From Golubevia sp. BC0850 (Eukaryota > Basidiomycota > Exobasidiomycetes > Golubeviales > Golubeviaceae): 64,000 nt of DNA. Each line of letters opens with the position of its first letter. Position 1 is the stretch's first letter. Both the position numbers and the translations under genes were made by a program. The notes beneath the pieces are model-generated. The model saw only the letters and a program-made list of their open reading frames with translations. It made no database searches and was not told the origin of the DNA. Of this stretch, positions 36,105-46,739 are shown one piece after another. The stretch lies in NCBI GenBank assembly GCA_012976225.1, contig JAAVVG010000003.1:806001-870000 (forward strand), written 5' to 3'.

Positions 36105-38749
36105 TCACCTCGACACCTCTAATGTCAATTTTCTGACTTCCAAGCTCGTTGCCCCTCTGATCCCTCTTCCCAGATTCCAAAGCTCAACCATCTCTCCGAT
36201 ATGATCCATGTCTAGATGAAAAGAGAATTGGTAGACTTTCTCTGTCACCAGTTCAGACCTCTGTCCTCGGGCCTCACCAGAAGATCGAAGCTCCTGTTCT
36301 AAGAAGTGAAATGCCCAAGAAGGAGCAGTCAGAAGTTGCTGAGTATTAGGAGATTCTTTCAAACTTGATATGAGAGACTGAATGAGCTCAGCTGCCGCTA
36401 GACTTCCCTCGTCGACGACCTTGGCTTCCAGATTGGATTTGGCTGTGAGTGTGGGAAGAGAGATTGGTCAGAAGAGCTTCGTTTCAGAGACTTCTCAACA
36501 GAATGAACTTCTATGAGACTACGTACGAGGAGGAAAAACCAAGTGCCTCGGAGGCATGAATGTCTTCCAATAAACAAGTCTGACTTGAGTTTGCGAGCTC
36601 TCGTTCTCCAGAGGTTCATCAAACCAGGTAGCTCTTGACTTTCTGCAAAATCGCGATCCTACGTAATTTGCCGGCCCTTTCTGGCAGTATTGAAGATACG
36701 TCAAGTCCTTGTTGATCTTCAAGAGAGATGGAATCAATCCACCTTGATGAAGACATCCGAAAAAGACTGCCAGAATGAGATGCTGAGCAATGTAGCCTCC
36801 AACCTGTCGTCAAAGAGGAAAATCACGGATCAGACAATGCGAGAAGCATGTAGGTGAAATGGTCCCAAGTATGAAGCCAGGAAGGTGATGGGGAAGGGAG
36901 AGTCAAAGACGCAGAGATTCGATTGGAAGGGTTTCACTCACCAGACGTCGCTTGAACTTGTCACTGAAAGAGGACCTGAATAGCTCCTGGCTAAACATCA
37001 GCACTGAGGGTACGAAGAGAGGTAGCAAAAACCTTGGTTCTTGATGAGGCTGTATCGATAGAACAGCCAAAGGAAAGACAAGTGTGAAGAACGCAACTGG
37101 AAGAAGTCGAGAGGTAGAAGTAGAGAAAAAGCAGGAAGTTTAGTTCAGATTCATAGAAGTCGTATAGAATAAAACTAAAACTCTGTTGAGTCGTACTTGA
37201 TCTTCTGAAAACGAATCTCACCTGTTCTATCAGGAAAAGGGTTCTTGTCAGAGGTTTCGTACGACTTCTCTTTTAGCAGAAAGATGGTTTTGAGCTCCCA
37301 AAACTCTTGAGATTGATTCGAAATGAAGTAATATTCTATCAACCTAAACCAAAGAAAAGCGACGAGAGGTAAACCGAGAAGCATAGGGGCGTTGACTACT
37401 GAATGAAGCCAACGTGGGTGGAGTCCATGTTGAGAAAGGTTTGAGGGCTTTAAGTTGTAAAGAAGAGCATTGAAAGGAGCCCAGACTCGAACTAAACTGG
37501 GGAGTCTAGATTCTGAGAAATAGCAAGAATCGTAAAATACGAAACATAGAACTAAACCAAGAGACAACCAAATGAAAGAGTCGAAAGGATAAGGAAGCCC
37601 TGTGAAGAGTATTCTTTGCTTGCGGAACAAATTAAACATAGAGAGAGCTAAAGGGAAAACGAAGACTAAAAAGGTGAATCTGCAGAACACTCCATATACC
37701 AATGGGACCGCCAAAAGTTTGAAGTAGGGAGTGTATCCTATCAATGATCTGTGCTTGATTAATGGTGCAGCTGACTGTAGAAGCTGAAGACGAAAAGCGA
37801 AAAGGTGAAAAGGTTTAGAAAACCTCTTCACTTTGTTGAACCCGAGAGATCAAACTTACAGAGAAAGGAGATGCGATAGCTCCGGAGCGATCCCCTAGAA
37901 GCAGGATAAAGGCTAAGAGAAGCGTTTCTGTTGAGTTGGAGAAATTTCTCACAACGAAGACGAAGGGAAGCATTGAAGCAGGGAGAATGAACTCTGTGAC
38001 GTTCAGGTTGAAGCAATACGAGCTCGAAGGTACAGCTATCTTGATATCAAGATTGGTTTCAAGATCTTCCGCTGATGCACGAATGATTTTTTTGACTAGC
38101 ATTGCTGGTCAGAGTGAATCGATTGGAAGTAGAAGAGAAGTTGCAGAGAGGAAGAAGGGTGGTTAGAATGAGAGATTGATTGGATCAGTCCCGCTTTTCA
38201 CCAAGAGGCTGAGGTTCATCTAGGAATAAGACTTACTGAGGATTCCCCATCTGAAAACCCCTTCGGTTCGTTGAGCTATGAACAGAATGTTGGCACTTGG
38301 AACTGGTGGGAGAGACAAGACGCAAGGTCTAGTGAGCTAAGTATTGGAGCTGCCCCCTCAAAGCGATGGAGACCCAGCTTACCTTGTCTAAAGAGACGAA
38401 AGACCTGAATAACGAAGATCAGGAAGAGATTCGAAAGACGAATAGCGGCCATGGATCGCACTGGAGACCTCGGATCGAACTCCCAAGTCCTGAGGACGTC
38501 GATGCCAAGATAATCGCCTGTGAGATGGAGTGGGTCAGACAAGAAACGGAAACTAACAAGCCAGTAAATTCTGAGGAGAAAGAGGGAGTGTGTGCCCCTT
38601 CTTCGCAATGAATGCAACTCACCAGCTATGACTTCACTTGACTGAAAGTACTCGTCTGGATGAATGTAACCAGTCCCCCAATAAGCCAATACTACAGCGA
38701 TTGTAAAGAAAACATGAATTCCCATTCCTACGACTGACCGCGAATACAT
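36105..38749 (-). CDS. SMP3: GPI mannosyltransferase 4 (GT22)
   Basis: Eight proposed exons: 38749-38623, 38517-38383, 38302-38237, 38071-37860, 37774-37222, 37096-36942, 36803-36527, 36442-36105, giving 620 aa in one frame. In the ER membrane it adds the fourth, side-branch mannose to the GPI anchor core. The N-terminus carries TGYIHPDEYFQSSEVIAG, the GT22 HPDE signature with its acidic catalytic pair. Further marks are LRTWEFDPRSPVRS, RNFSNSTETLLLA, an NALLYNLKPSNLSQHGLHPRW loop and LSIQPHQEPRFLLPLF, the family's HQEPRF motif. Many hydrophobic helices alternate with these loops. Exons 3 and 4 (66 and 212 nt) are the least certain. Only 111 nt separate its ATG from the divergent TOM6-like gene. 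Confidence 0.92.
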
Positions 38750-38860
38750 CTTGAGGGGTGTGATGCGTGATGCAGTGAGTCGAGAGAAAGAAGGAGAGAG
38801 AAAAATCTCGAATCGAACTTGCTCCGAAACATCAACTTCATCTTTTAATCATCTTCAAAA
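38750..38860. promoter_or_regulatory. Short bidirectional promoter, SMP3 / TOM6-like gene
   Basis: 111 nt between two divergent predicted ATGs. It must hold both 5' UTRs or at least the core promoter of both genes. No TATA box seen. Confidence 0.5.
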
Positions 38861-39208
38861 ATGGCTCGTAGAGATCAAGAACATGGTTCATACTTGTCAG
38901 TCTCAACCACTTTCACCATCTAAATCGCTAGCCTTGCTCTCGAATCAGCTCTCTTACTCTTCTCTCCCTCTTCCCTCACCTTCTCCACCCAATTCCACAG
39001 ATCTGCTCAAAGAGGTTTCCTCAACTCTCCAGCCGCTCGTCAACCTCCTCCACCTAAATCTTGGTTCTCAACTTTCATTCAAGAAGAAATTCTACATCCA
39101 GAGAAGAGGCCTGGAAACGTAGCTGTCGGTTGGGGAATCATGTTCTTTGGTGCTGGTGTAATCTTTGCAAGGACGTTTGCTAAGAACATGCTAGTTCCAG
39201 TCTTCTAA
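38861..39208 (+). CDS. Small mitochondrial outer-membrane protein, possibly TOM6-like
   Basis: Proposed exons 38861-38895 and 39001-39208 give 80 aa; the donor is GTCAGT, weaker than usual, but phase and acceptor fit. The C-terminal half HPEKRPGNVAVGWGIMFFGAGVIFARTF resembles the P-E-x-R followed by one hydrophobic segment typical of fungal Tom6-like TOM complex subunits, ending in NMLVPVF. A short basic N-terminus with Gln/Pro-rich linker precedes it. The tail-anchor topology is a reasonable inference; the exact subunit is not certain. Confidence 0.5.
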
Positions 39209-40319
39209 GAGAACTGCGTAATGAAGAGATCAAGATACAAGGAACATGAGTGGAATGGTGGTGGATAGGTCGATAGAGCATCAGTGGAGGGAGAGTGAGG
39301 AAGAGGCAAGGAGTGGGAATGACTGAAGGCTGGAGGCTTGAGATGGGGAAGGAGTCATCTCTCTCCTTTCTAGATCATCAAAGGGGGATCATATGATTTA
39401 AAAGGAGCCAACTCGGATCTGGATAGGAAGAGCTCCACCTCAAATAACCAAGTTCTCTCTTCTCAAATCTTTCTACACTCCACGATCTCAATCTATCGTT
39501 CTTTCAAATCTTTCAAGCCCCATCAATTCTTCCTTTCAGTGCTTTCAAATATTATTACTTCTTCCAACCAGTCACGAAGATCTTAACTCTATTCCACTCG
39601 AACCAACGTCTCACGTCCGCCAGCCTCTCCTCTCCTCTTTTCGCTTCCTCTCTCCAAACTATCAACCTGTCATTCGCCTTCAACTTCAAATTCCTTCAAT
39701 TTTTCATTTTTCCAAACCTCTCCAACCAATACTTTTTCACTCCCAGAAAGTCTAATCGCAAATCCCTCAAGTCCCAGGCCCACCAAATTCATGTTCTTCT
39801 AGTCTTCTCTTCTTTTTTTTGTTCCTCCGATTTCAGTCCATAGTTATTTTTCTCTAGAGTCTTCAAAAAATGCATTCACCTCTCTTCTCTCTCCTTGAAT
39901 TTTGTGAACTTTACGTCTTCCAAGATAATTCGACGAACGCAAAGAGATGACAGACCCTCATCTCAGACTTCAAAGTAGTCGAGAGAGTATCAATAACTTG
40001 GGGGAGAAGCGGTTCATAGTGACTTTTGACTTATTAGAAAAGGGATCGAATGTTGGGGAGGAAGAAGTTGGTCGGGCAGCGCGGGCAGGACCGTCGAATC
40101 GATATTCGTTCGTCTTCAAGAAAGGACTAGAGGGAAGGATCGCTATAGGACAAATGAACAGAGAATTCAGCGATGCAACGATCAAAGGTCAAAAGGTGTC
40201 TCCACTTCAATTTTCCCACTTATAATGACAAAACAAATCCGAAGGAAGTGAATGAGAAGTACAGGCCGTAGAGCTGGACTGAAACCATATGAATCATCGA
40301 TATTACTCCCCACACCCCA
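39209..40319. other. Sparse region with CT-rich leader-like tract
   Basis: 39400-39900 is strongly pyrimidine-rich on the plus strand, like a long fungal 5' UTR. The frame right after it (39947-40225, 92 codons) has no recognisable domain. It could be a transcript whose coding part is unrecognised, or non-coding. Confidence 0.35.
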
Positions 40320-41040
40320 AGCAACAATCTCATATCACTATCAGTCTTTTTAGGCACTCAAAAACATCAGTACATCAGTCAATATCAGTGATAATTGATA
40401 TTTTTATCGCTTTTTGCCCCTTTTGTAGAGGTCCATTATGAGCCTTAAATTTGTCTTTCAGCATCCTCGATTAGCAAAATCACTCGGCAATAGCAGTGTT
40501 ATCGAAAGCTCTCAAGTTTGAGGCGAAGTTGAAAGAGAGAATATCCGATAGAAGTGGGGATTCCAGGGTGAGAGGAGATTGTGAATCAACGACACGTCCA
40601 CTCTCCATCGTAAGTGGGTCGAACTCTGTTGCCAGTTCGAGTGCCGTAGTCATCTAATTATTTGCGGGGACATCAACGTCGATTAGATTATCGAGGGACG
40701 TCTTGAGTAGTTGATGGTTGAGGGGTCATGATGGTGGCTTCCCCCGCCCGGGGGGGGGGGGGAGGAGGGAAGGGGGAGAAGACTGCTTCCCCATTTTCGA
40801 AATTTGAAAGTCCCTATTCCACTTTGATAGTCATCTCAAACAAGCACATACAGGCCGCACACGTGATGAAAAGTGATAAAAAAAGGTGATAAATATTTCC
40901 TGTGAGAATATCATTATCATATCGATATCGATAATCTTACTGATAGTTATCGATGTCAAAAGTGAAAGAAAAGTGATATTGATATTGAAATTTGATATTA
41001 TTTTATCACTATTGATGTTGATATTGCGCGGGGCCAGCTC
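40320..41040. repeat. TGATAT-rich island with a 13-G run
   Basis: Both flanks (about 40340-40410 and 40865-41030) are dense in TGATA, GATAT and ATATCA words in both orientations, for example TGATATTGATATTG and ATATCGATATCGATAAT. Between them lies an irregular GC-rich patch with CCCCCGCCCG followed by 13 G (40750-40762). The flanks are loosely inverted relative to each other, but no exact terminal inverted repeat or target duplication could be fixed. It could be a decayed DNA element, an origin-like AT island or simple sequence. Confidence 0.4.
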
Positions 41041-43933
41041 TAGTACAGGGATAGGTCAATTTCCATGTTCAAAGCAAGCCATCTTGCAAGACTCATCTCT
41101 TGAGTTCTTGAAAGCCTGATCCTGAATTCTCCTTCAATTTCTGCTCCAGTCTGCGACCCTAATTTGATTTGAATACCATGGTTTGATCTTTCGCCAAGCC
41201 TTCTCTTCCAACAATTTGAACTTCAACATCCCTTCTTTAAATGAACGTCAGCAGCAAGGGTCTACTCTTGGTCTCTCCCTCTCCCCTTCTTATTCAGCCC
41301 ATTGGCATCTTAATAGGTAAGGAAAGGCTCAAGCGAGAGTTTCGTCACTGTCGCCGAAAGTTTGAACGACGAGGCCAACCATGGCCGGATTTGTGAGGGA
41401 GAGCTCAGAGCCAGCTCCTGGTGGAACCCAATTTTCTAATGCTATGAATTAAATGTAGAGTTCTTTTGAGCCTTTCTTCTTCCTCTTGCCGCTCTTCTGG
41501 AGATTCTTTCTTCCTCTGACACCCCCCCCCCTTTCTTCAAGGACTTTTTCGTCCCCAATCTTCTGCCCTTTGTTTCTCCTTTGCTGTTCGATCGCACAGT
41601 ATCTGCTTGCTTTCGCTGTTCTATGACCATGCAATTCTGTATTGTTAAGTCAGCTTGTTTAGAATGGGCCTTCCAAATTTCCACGTGACGGTCGGTCAAG
41701 GTGACCCTCTCTTCTTCTCCCAAGAAACACCAACCTTCTTCCTCAAAAGGGAAAAGAGATAGCACGACGTTGCAAAGGATCGCTACCGCAGAAGAATGAC
41801 TTCTGTTGGGAAAGTCTCCGGACACAATCTTCAGCGCAAACCCCAAACAATCCATGCCAAATCACTTTTCATTCCGAATCTTCTCTCTTCCCTCTTTCTT
41901 CAAACCCTTCAAACTTTCTTCGGCTAGGTTCTAGGATAACAATTTTACAAATCGTATTTCATTGCAGGCTACCCTGATTGGTTCACGATTCATTACTTGA
42001 CTTTGATTTTCATCATGACAAAGGACAAGGGAACTACTTACAGCAGTTCTTATTCACTAGGAAGAATTACAATTCCAACCCCCCGAAACAACGTATATTA
42101 GAAATTACAAAGACTTTTTCAAGACCTCAGCTTTCATTAACAATTTCTCTTCGAGTTTGGTTTGCCGATATTTTACTTTATCTTTTATTCCAAACCTTTT
42201 TTCTAATCTTTCCTCCAAAACTGTTTCAAATCGGATCCCTCATTTCAACATCCCTCCTTCGTCAAATCCTCTGCAAAACTTCTTGAATCCATTTCCATTC
42301 TCCATTCATCTACTCTATTTAATTCTCCTCATCTTTTCTCAATTCCAATGCTTCCATTTCAAATCTCATCCTCTCTCTACTTCAAATTTGATCCTTCAAA
42401 CTTCCTCGACCTCAAAGTTCCCTTTCCAAATTTCTTCTAGTTCCAATCTTTCTACCTCGTTTCCTCTATTCCCATTCTTGAATCCTTTTGCTTTGATGGG
42501 GTCAAGGTTCTTTCGATTCCTGTTCTTCAAACCCTTTGGGAGAGCAATCCAACTGTCTAATGTTTCTTCATTCTAAGAGAAGCTCAGATCTTAGACTTAT
42601 TCCAAATCGTCAGAGAGGTAGTCTTTTCTAGTTATGGGGAGGGTTTAGGAAGGATTTGGAATGCTTTTGAAGCAAAGGGGGTTTTTGTTCTATCTTTTTT
42701 TTCTATACCCTTCCTTTAATGGTCGGTATACGGACAGAGGATCTTCCCCATTTTTCTTTGGGAAAGACATGGAAAGCTGCGAAAGAAAGGATTCATTCTT
42801 TGGATGTTTGAATTGTCATCTTTTCTTTCGACTGGTTTCTGGGACCAACTTTGACTCCTTACTGCAAGTGCTTTTCAAAAGAAGAGAGGGAATTTTCTAT
42901 CCCTTTCTTCTTTTGCAGGCCTTTCGGTTTTGGTTTTTCCTCATAGCTTGGTAAGAAGGTGAAGACGCCCCACTCTTTTGCTTTCGCGATTTTGTGGAAG
43001 GTTGGTCATTTCTCCTCAATAGAAAATAGATCCCTTCGACTCAATCCCTGGAAATTAAAAGGCTTTCTCATGGTTCGGGTATCCAATTTCTTTAGTACTG
43101 CTTCTCTACCTTCCATTTCGATGGGGATAGAAAGTCCGAAAAGGGAACTAGCTTGAACTCCTTTAACCAAACAATGAAAGAATTCTCTTTCAGATTTCCT
43201 GAACCTTTTTAAGAGTTCGAAGATGTTGGATTTATGAAGAAGAGAAGAAAGATCAATTCAGGAAAAGTTAAGAAATCATATCAAAAATCCCAGGCAGAAT
43301 TACAGAGAGGGATTCCTTTAAGGAAATAGAGAAAGTTTGGTTCTTCGTTTTCGCTTTTAAGACTTCAAAAGTTTATGACTAGATCTTATCCTGCGAAGAC
43401 ATGAGCAAGGAATCATAGATAGTCATAGACTTCGAAGTATAGAGGGAGAACATCTTTTAAGAACTTTCTCTTCTCCTTGGATTTTCCCTTTCTTTGAATC
43501 TCTGGGTCATAAGTCGCTAAGAACTAGATTCAATTCAGTTCGTCATGTGTGTTTCTTCAATGGTTAAGATTCTTACTCGTCACTGAAATATCTTGACGAA
43601 AAATGTTCTCTTTTTCCTTGAAGAAATGTCAAATAGTTATGCGGTCGCTGATTTCTATCTCGGGAGAGAGAGGAATTGGTATACTCGACGGGGCTTACTC
43701 TTGCAACATTTTACGTCGTTCTTCTCCCCTTTCCCGTTTTTGGATTTGGTGTTTTTTCCCTCCTTCTAAGGATTCCATTTTTTCTACCTTTTCAAGAGTT
43801 TGGTTTACTCGAGTGAGTTCTTGAGTAGATTACTTTTTACCTCATTTTTCTTCTTTTTCTCTAATATCTGTGTTCTGTTCTAGTGCAGCCATTCTTCTTT
43901 TGAGTAGTTCCCTTTTTTTTGCAATTCACGCAG
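41041..43933. other. Gene-poor, T-rich region
   Basis: Plus-strand T-rich sequence with many short frames; the longest (41442-41855 minus, 42157-42576 and 42661-42954 plus) are Phe/Leu- or Lys/Arg-rich as expected from base composition. A C10 run sits at 41522-41531. No domain recognised. Confidence 0.4.
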
Positions 43934-44074
43934 GAATTGACTTTGACCAATGTGAGAGAGATGTCGACTCTACTGAAATCTGCAAACCGAAGAAAGGGTT
44001 CCTTGAAAGGATTACAGAAAACCAGAAGCGCAGCTTTGAACAAAGCTGGTCGCTTCAAAGTTGGATCGATTTAG
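43934..44074 (+). CDS. Candidate terminal coding exon of an unrecognised gene
   Basis: A textbook acceptor (long T tract then TTCACGCAG) precedes 46 codons, beginning ELTLTNVREMSTLL and ending in a basic AALNKAGRFKVGSI before a stop. A different frame is also open here (82 codons from 43870). I found no upstream exon to join, so this is only a hint that a spliced transcript crosses the T-rich region. Confidence 0.2.
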   Translation, partial: ELTLTNVREMSTLLKSANRRKGSLKGLQKTRSAALNKAGRFKVGSI

Positions 44075-44915
44075 TGTTCCAACAGCAGCAGCGAAACGAT
44101 CAAAAAAAAGCGTGTTGACTAAAACGCCCAATCCCTCTGATCTTGAGGGAAGAAAGTGAGAAAAGAGAGAAGATCAACCGTTTCGTTGCTTGAGGAGAAA
44201 GATTCGAGTTGGAAGCCGAAGTCACTTGAAACTTGATGCTTGATGGGAAAAGGTTGAGACTCTGAAGGAAGGGCTACGAGAAAGCTCTTCGGCTGTTAAC
44301 TCTAATCCCATAAACACCCAATTGAGGTGGTGAATCTAAAGAACTTTCAGAAACGGTTCCGATTTTTCTTTGAGGGGATCTAGGTAGCAGAGAAGGTGAG
44401 AGGCAGCTGTGAGAGGGTCTGGGCCAAAAAATCAGGGGTGGGGTTTGGCGTCTCTCTTCTCTGCATCTCTCTACACACTCCACTCATTCAGCCTTTCGAA
44501 GACTCTGATTGATGAGATCGAGAAACGTATACTGAACCTCAGCGTTCGTCTATCATTACCTCGCTTTGTTCTCTCATCATCTCACATCTTCTAATAGAGT
44601 CGAGAGCCTTCTTGATTCCTTGTACACTACTTCCAGTGAGGACTTCCTTCGGAATGAAGCGTTTTCTTTCTCCGTGAGTATTAGCGAAAAGATGCTTGAG
44701 TCGATCCAACTCGGCGATCTTCCGTCTCTTCAGAGCTTTCCTTTCCTCTGCTTGGGAGGATGGCCCACGTGGAGAAGTGTCAAGTGCCAATCAAGATTTT
44801 TGTTTGAGTGCGAGAGAATCACATTCAAGAAATGAACAAATACCGACGTTCCAGATCGAGTCTCCTTCCCATCCGTTACTCCTTTCTGTCGAACATCTTT
44901 ATCCTTTCTATTACA
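44075..44915. other. Unassigned stretch
   Basis: Short overlapping frames on both strands. A minus-strand segment at 44539-44790 is charged and protein-like (LKRRKIAELDRLKHLF) but lacks an ATG and a coherent exon chain; another at 44274-44345 (minus) could be a terminal exon. Not supported as a gene. Confidence 0.3.
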
Positions 44916-45423
44916 ATGCCAGCAAGCAGAGCCGATAAAGGAAAGGAACTGAGAGAGCGACTTGCCCATGTACCAAAGCTGTGCGAGGTGGAGCCAACCG
45001 CACTTCTCCATACCCAGAACTCTCAAAACATCCCACACTTACATCGTCTATTCATCGAGTCAAATCAAAATGGAGGCTGGACGGAGAATCCTGCTGAACT
45101 ATTCACGAAAGCTTTCGTAAGTTGTTTGGGAGGTGAAGAGGATTGGATTCCTCTATGACTGACCATTAATTCCCCCTTTACTATTTTATTGCGTTTCTAC
45201 TTCTCGTTTGGGTTTGTTCCTTTACTCTGTCACAAGCTTTCTCCTTCTCTTTCTCTACTTTCTCCCATTCTTTTCTTCCGCACCGAACCTACAGATCCTT
45301 TCAATTCATTGTATGTATTTGTACGTATCCAATCTATCCACTTCCACCAGACTTCAAAGCCTTCAATGCGATTTTATTCCCTTCTTCAAAAAACAATCTG
45401 ATTCTTACAATGATTACAAGTAA
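44916..45423 (+). CDS. Possible small two-exon gene
   Basis: ATG at 44916 opens 67 codons (MPASRADKGKELRERLAHVP to ELFTKAF) ending exactly at a consensus GTAAGT donor (45117). A T/C-rich tract and CTACAG acceptor near 45294 lead to an open phase-0 frame running to a stop near 45423. The second exon would overlap the 3' end of the minus-strand F-box gene by about 40 nt. No domain recognised; weak call. Confidence 0.25.
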
Positions 45424-46574
45424 CAAAACTCTTATCCAAAGTATCCTCTAATTGAAGTGCATCATTGACTGAATATCTTCCTTGAACAATGATATGAAAA
45501 TTAGCATTCAGTCTTGAAAGTTGATCCGTTCTCCTCTTCTCTTGATCTTGCGGAAGAGTAGGATCCGAAGACTTGGTTTCAAAGAAACACCAGCATTCGT
45601 ACCCCATTCTGAGACCAAAACCTTTCAAAAGATGAGAGTTCTCTTCAGGATTTGATCTGAGTTTACTTCCGACCTGAATGATAGCTTGTGTTCGGATGAC
45701 ATTACGTCTCTTCAAGAGTTGACATGTAGGTGGAAAGACCCAAACTAGATCTGAAGGTTTCCAAACTTCTGTTGTTTTGAAAAGAAAAGAAAAAAGACAA
45801 GATAAAAGAGATTGTCAGACTGAATTGGGTCGGCAGCTCCGTGTTGAAATGAGACTTTCGACTGACCAGAATCAAACCTCTCAGTCTTGACCAAAGTCTG
45901 AACTTGACTCAGAACAGGTAACTCTAGAAGCATATTTAAGATCATAGAAGCGGAAACCCCGTACCATCCTACGAGAGAAAGTGATTTCAGTTTGATTTGC
46001 GGGACTTCATTTTCCCTTTCAGTCTGACTCTTCTTGCCTTGACAGCCTCCAGTCAGATAGTTCAAAGAAGAAACAAAGAATCGAGCTTCTTCTTCAGGAC
46101 CCGTATCTCGTTCTTTCTCCATTGGAGAGATGGGTATTCGAGGTGGCGGTTTGGGATTTGCGAAGTTCGAGTAGAAGACTGAGTTTGACGCCTTTGAATG
46201 AGGATCCGGAGCATGATCCGCTGGTGATTTGAGGTCTTCAGATACAGATGGAGGATTCAAGTAAAGCTGCTGTAGATCCTTTGAGGCCTTCCTAGCTTCA
46301 GCGACTGCGAACGAGAACGAAGGAGAATGGAGATGAACAAAGTTTGACGTCACTCGCAAGTCTTCAGTGGCTGAAACTCACGGGAGTACCTTGTGGCAGG
46401 TAAAAGAAGAGATTGATGACGTTTCTCTGGGAGAAGTGATTTGGAAGTTAACCTTCTGAGGATGATTCTTGCGTCGAGTTCCAAGTGGGCTGCGATGAGA
46501 GAATGAATCTCTGTTGGAAGTCGGAGGAGAGCTGGCGCTGACTCGGTATGGATTTGACCTATCTGCTTATCCAT
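45386..46574 (-). CDS. F-box-like protein
   Basis: Exons: 46574-46382, 46304-45867, 45768-45386, giving 337 aa with all phases consistent. The N-terminus LLRLPTEIHSLIAAHLELDARIILRRLTS fits a short F-box helix set, which in SCF ligases binds Skp1. The rest has no leucine-rich or WD repeats. It includes LKSPADHAPDPHSKAS, a hydrophobic VGWYGVSASMILNMLLELPVL segment and a C-terminal domain with YECWCFFETKSSD and VTCNHCKNQIVF. Many fungal F-box proteins have such unique C-termini. Substrate unknown. Divergent from the oxidoreductase gene with 165 nt between starts. Confidence 0.75.
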
Positions 46575-46739
46575 ACTTCCAAGCTTCTAAGGAGAAAAAC
46601 TGATTAGAAGGATTTCGCTGTGTGATGGGGATAAGAGCTCTTCTTCTGTCGCTTACTCTCTTTTGCCGTTCCCGTTTCGAGCCAACCTGCCCGAACCTCT
46701 TCCTCTTCTCATCCATCCTATCATTCACCATAATCCAAA

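Noticed and set aside
40600-40670. Possible tRNA (GTTCGAGT near 40640)
   Set aside because: No matching A box, acceptor stem or cloverleaf could be folded.
41442-41855. 137-codon minus-strand frame ending in a Lys/Arg-rich tail
   Set aside because: Crosses a C10 homopolymer and has no recognisable content; likely composition-driven.
44539-44790. Charged minus-strand frame, RRKIAELDRLKHLF
   Set aside because: No ATG, no coherent exon chain upstream or downstream; kept only as a note in the region entry.
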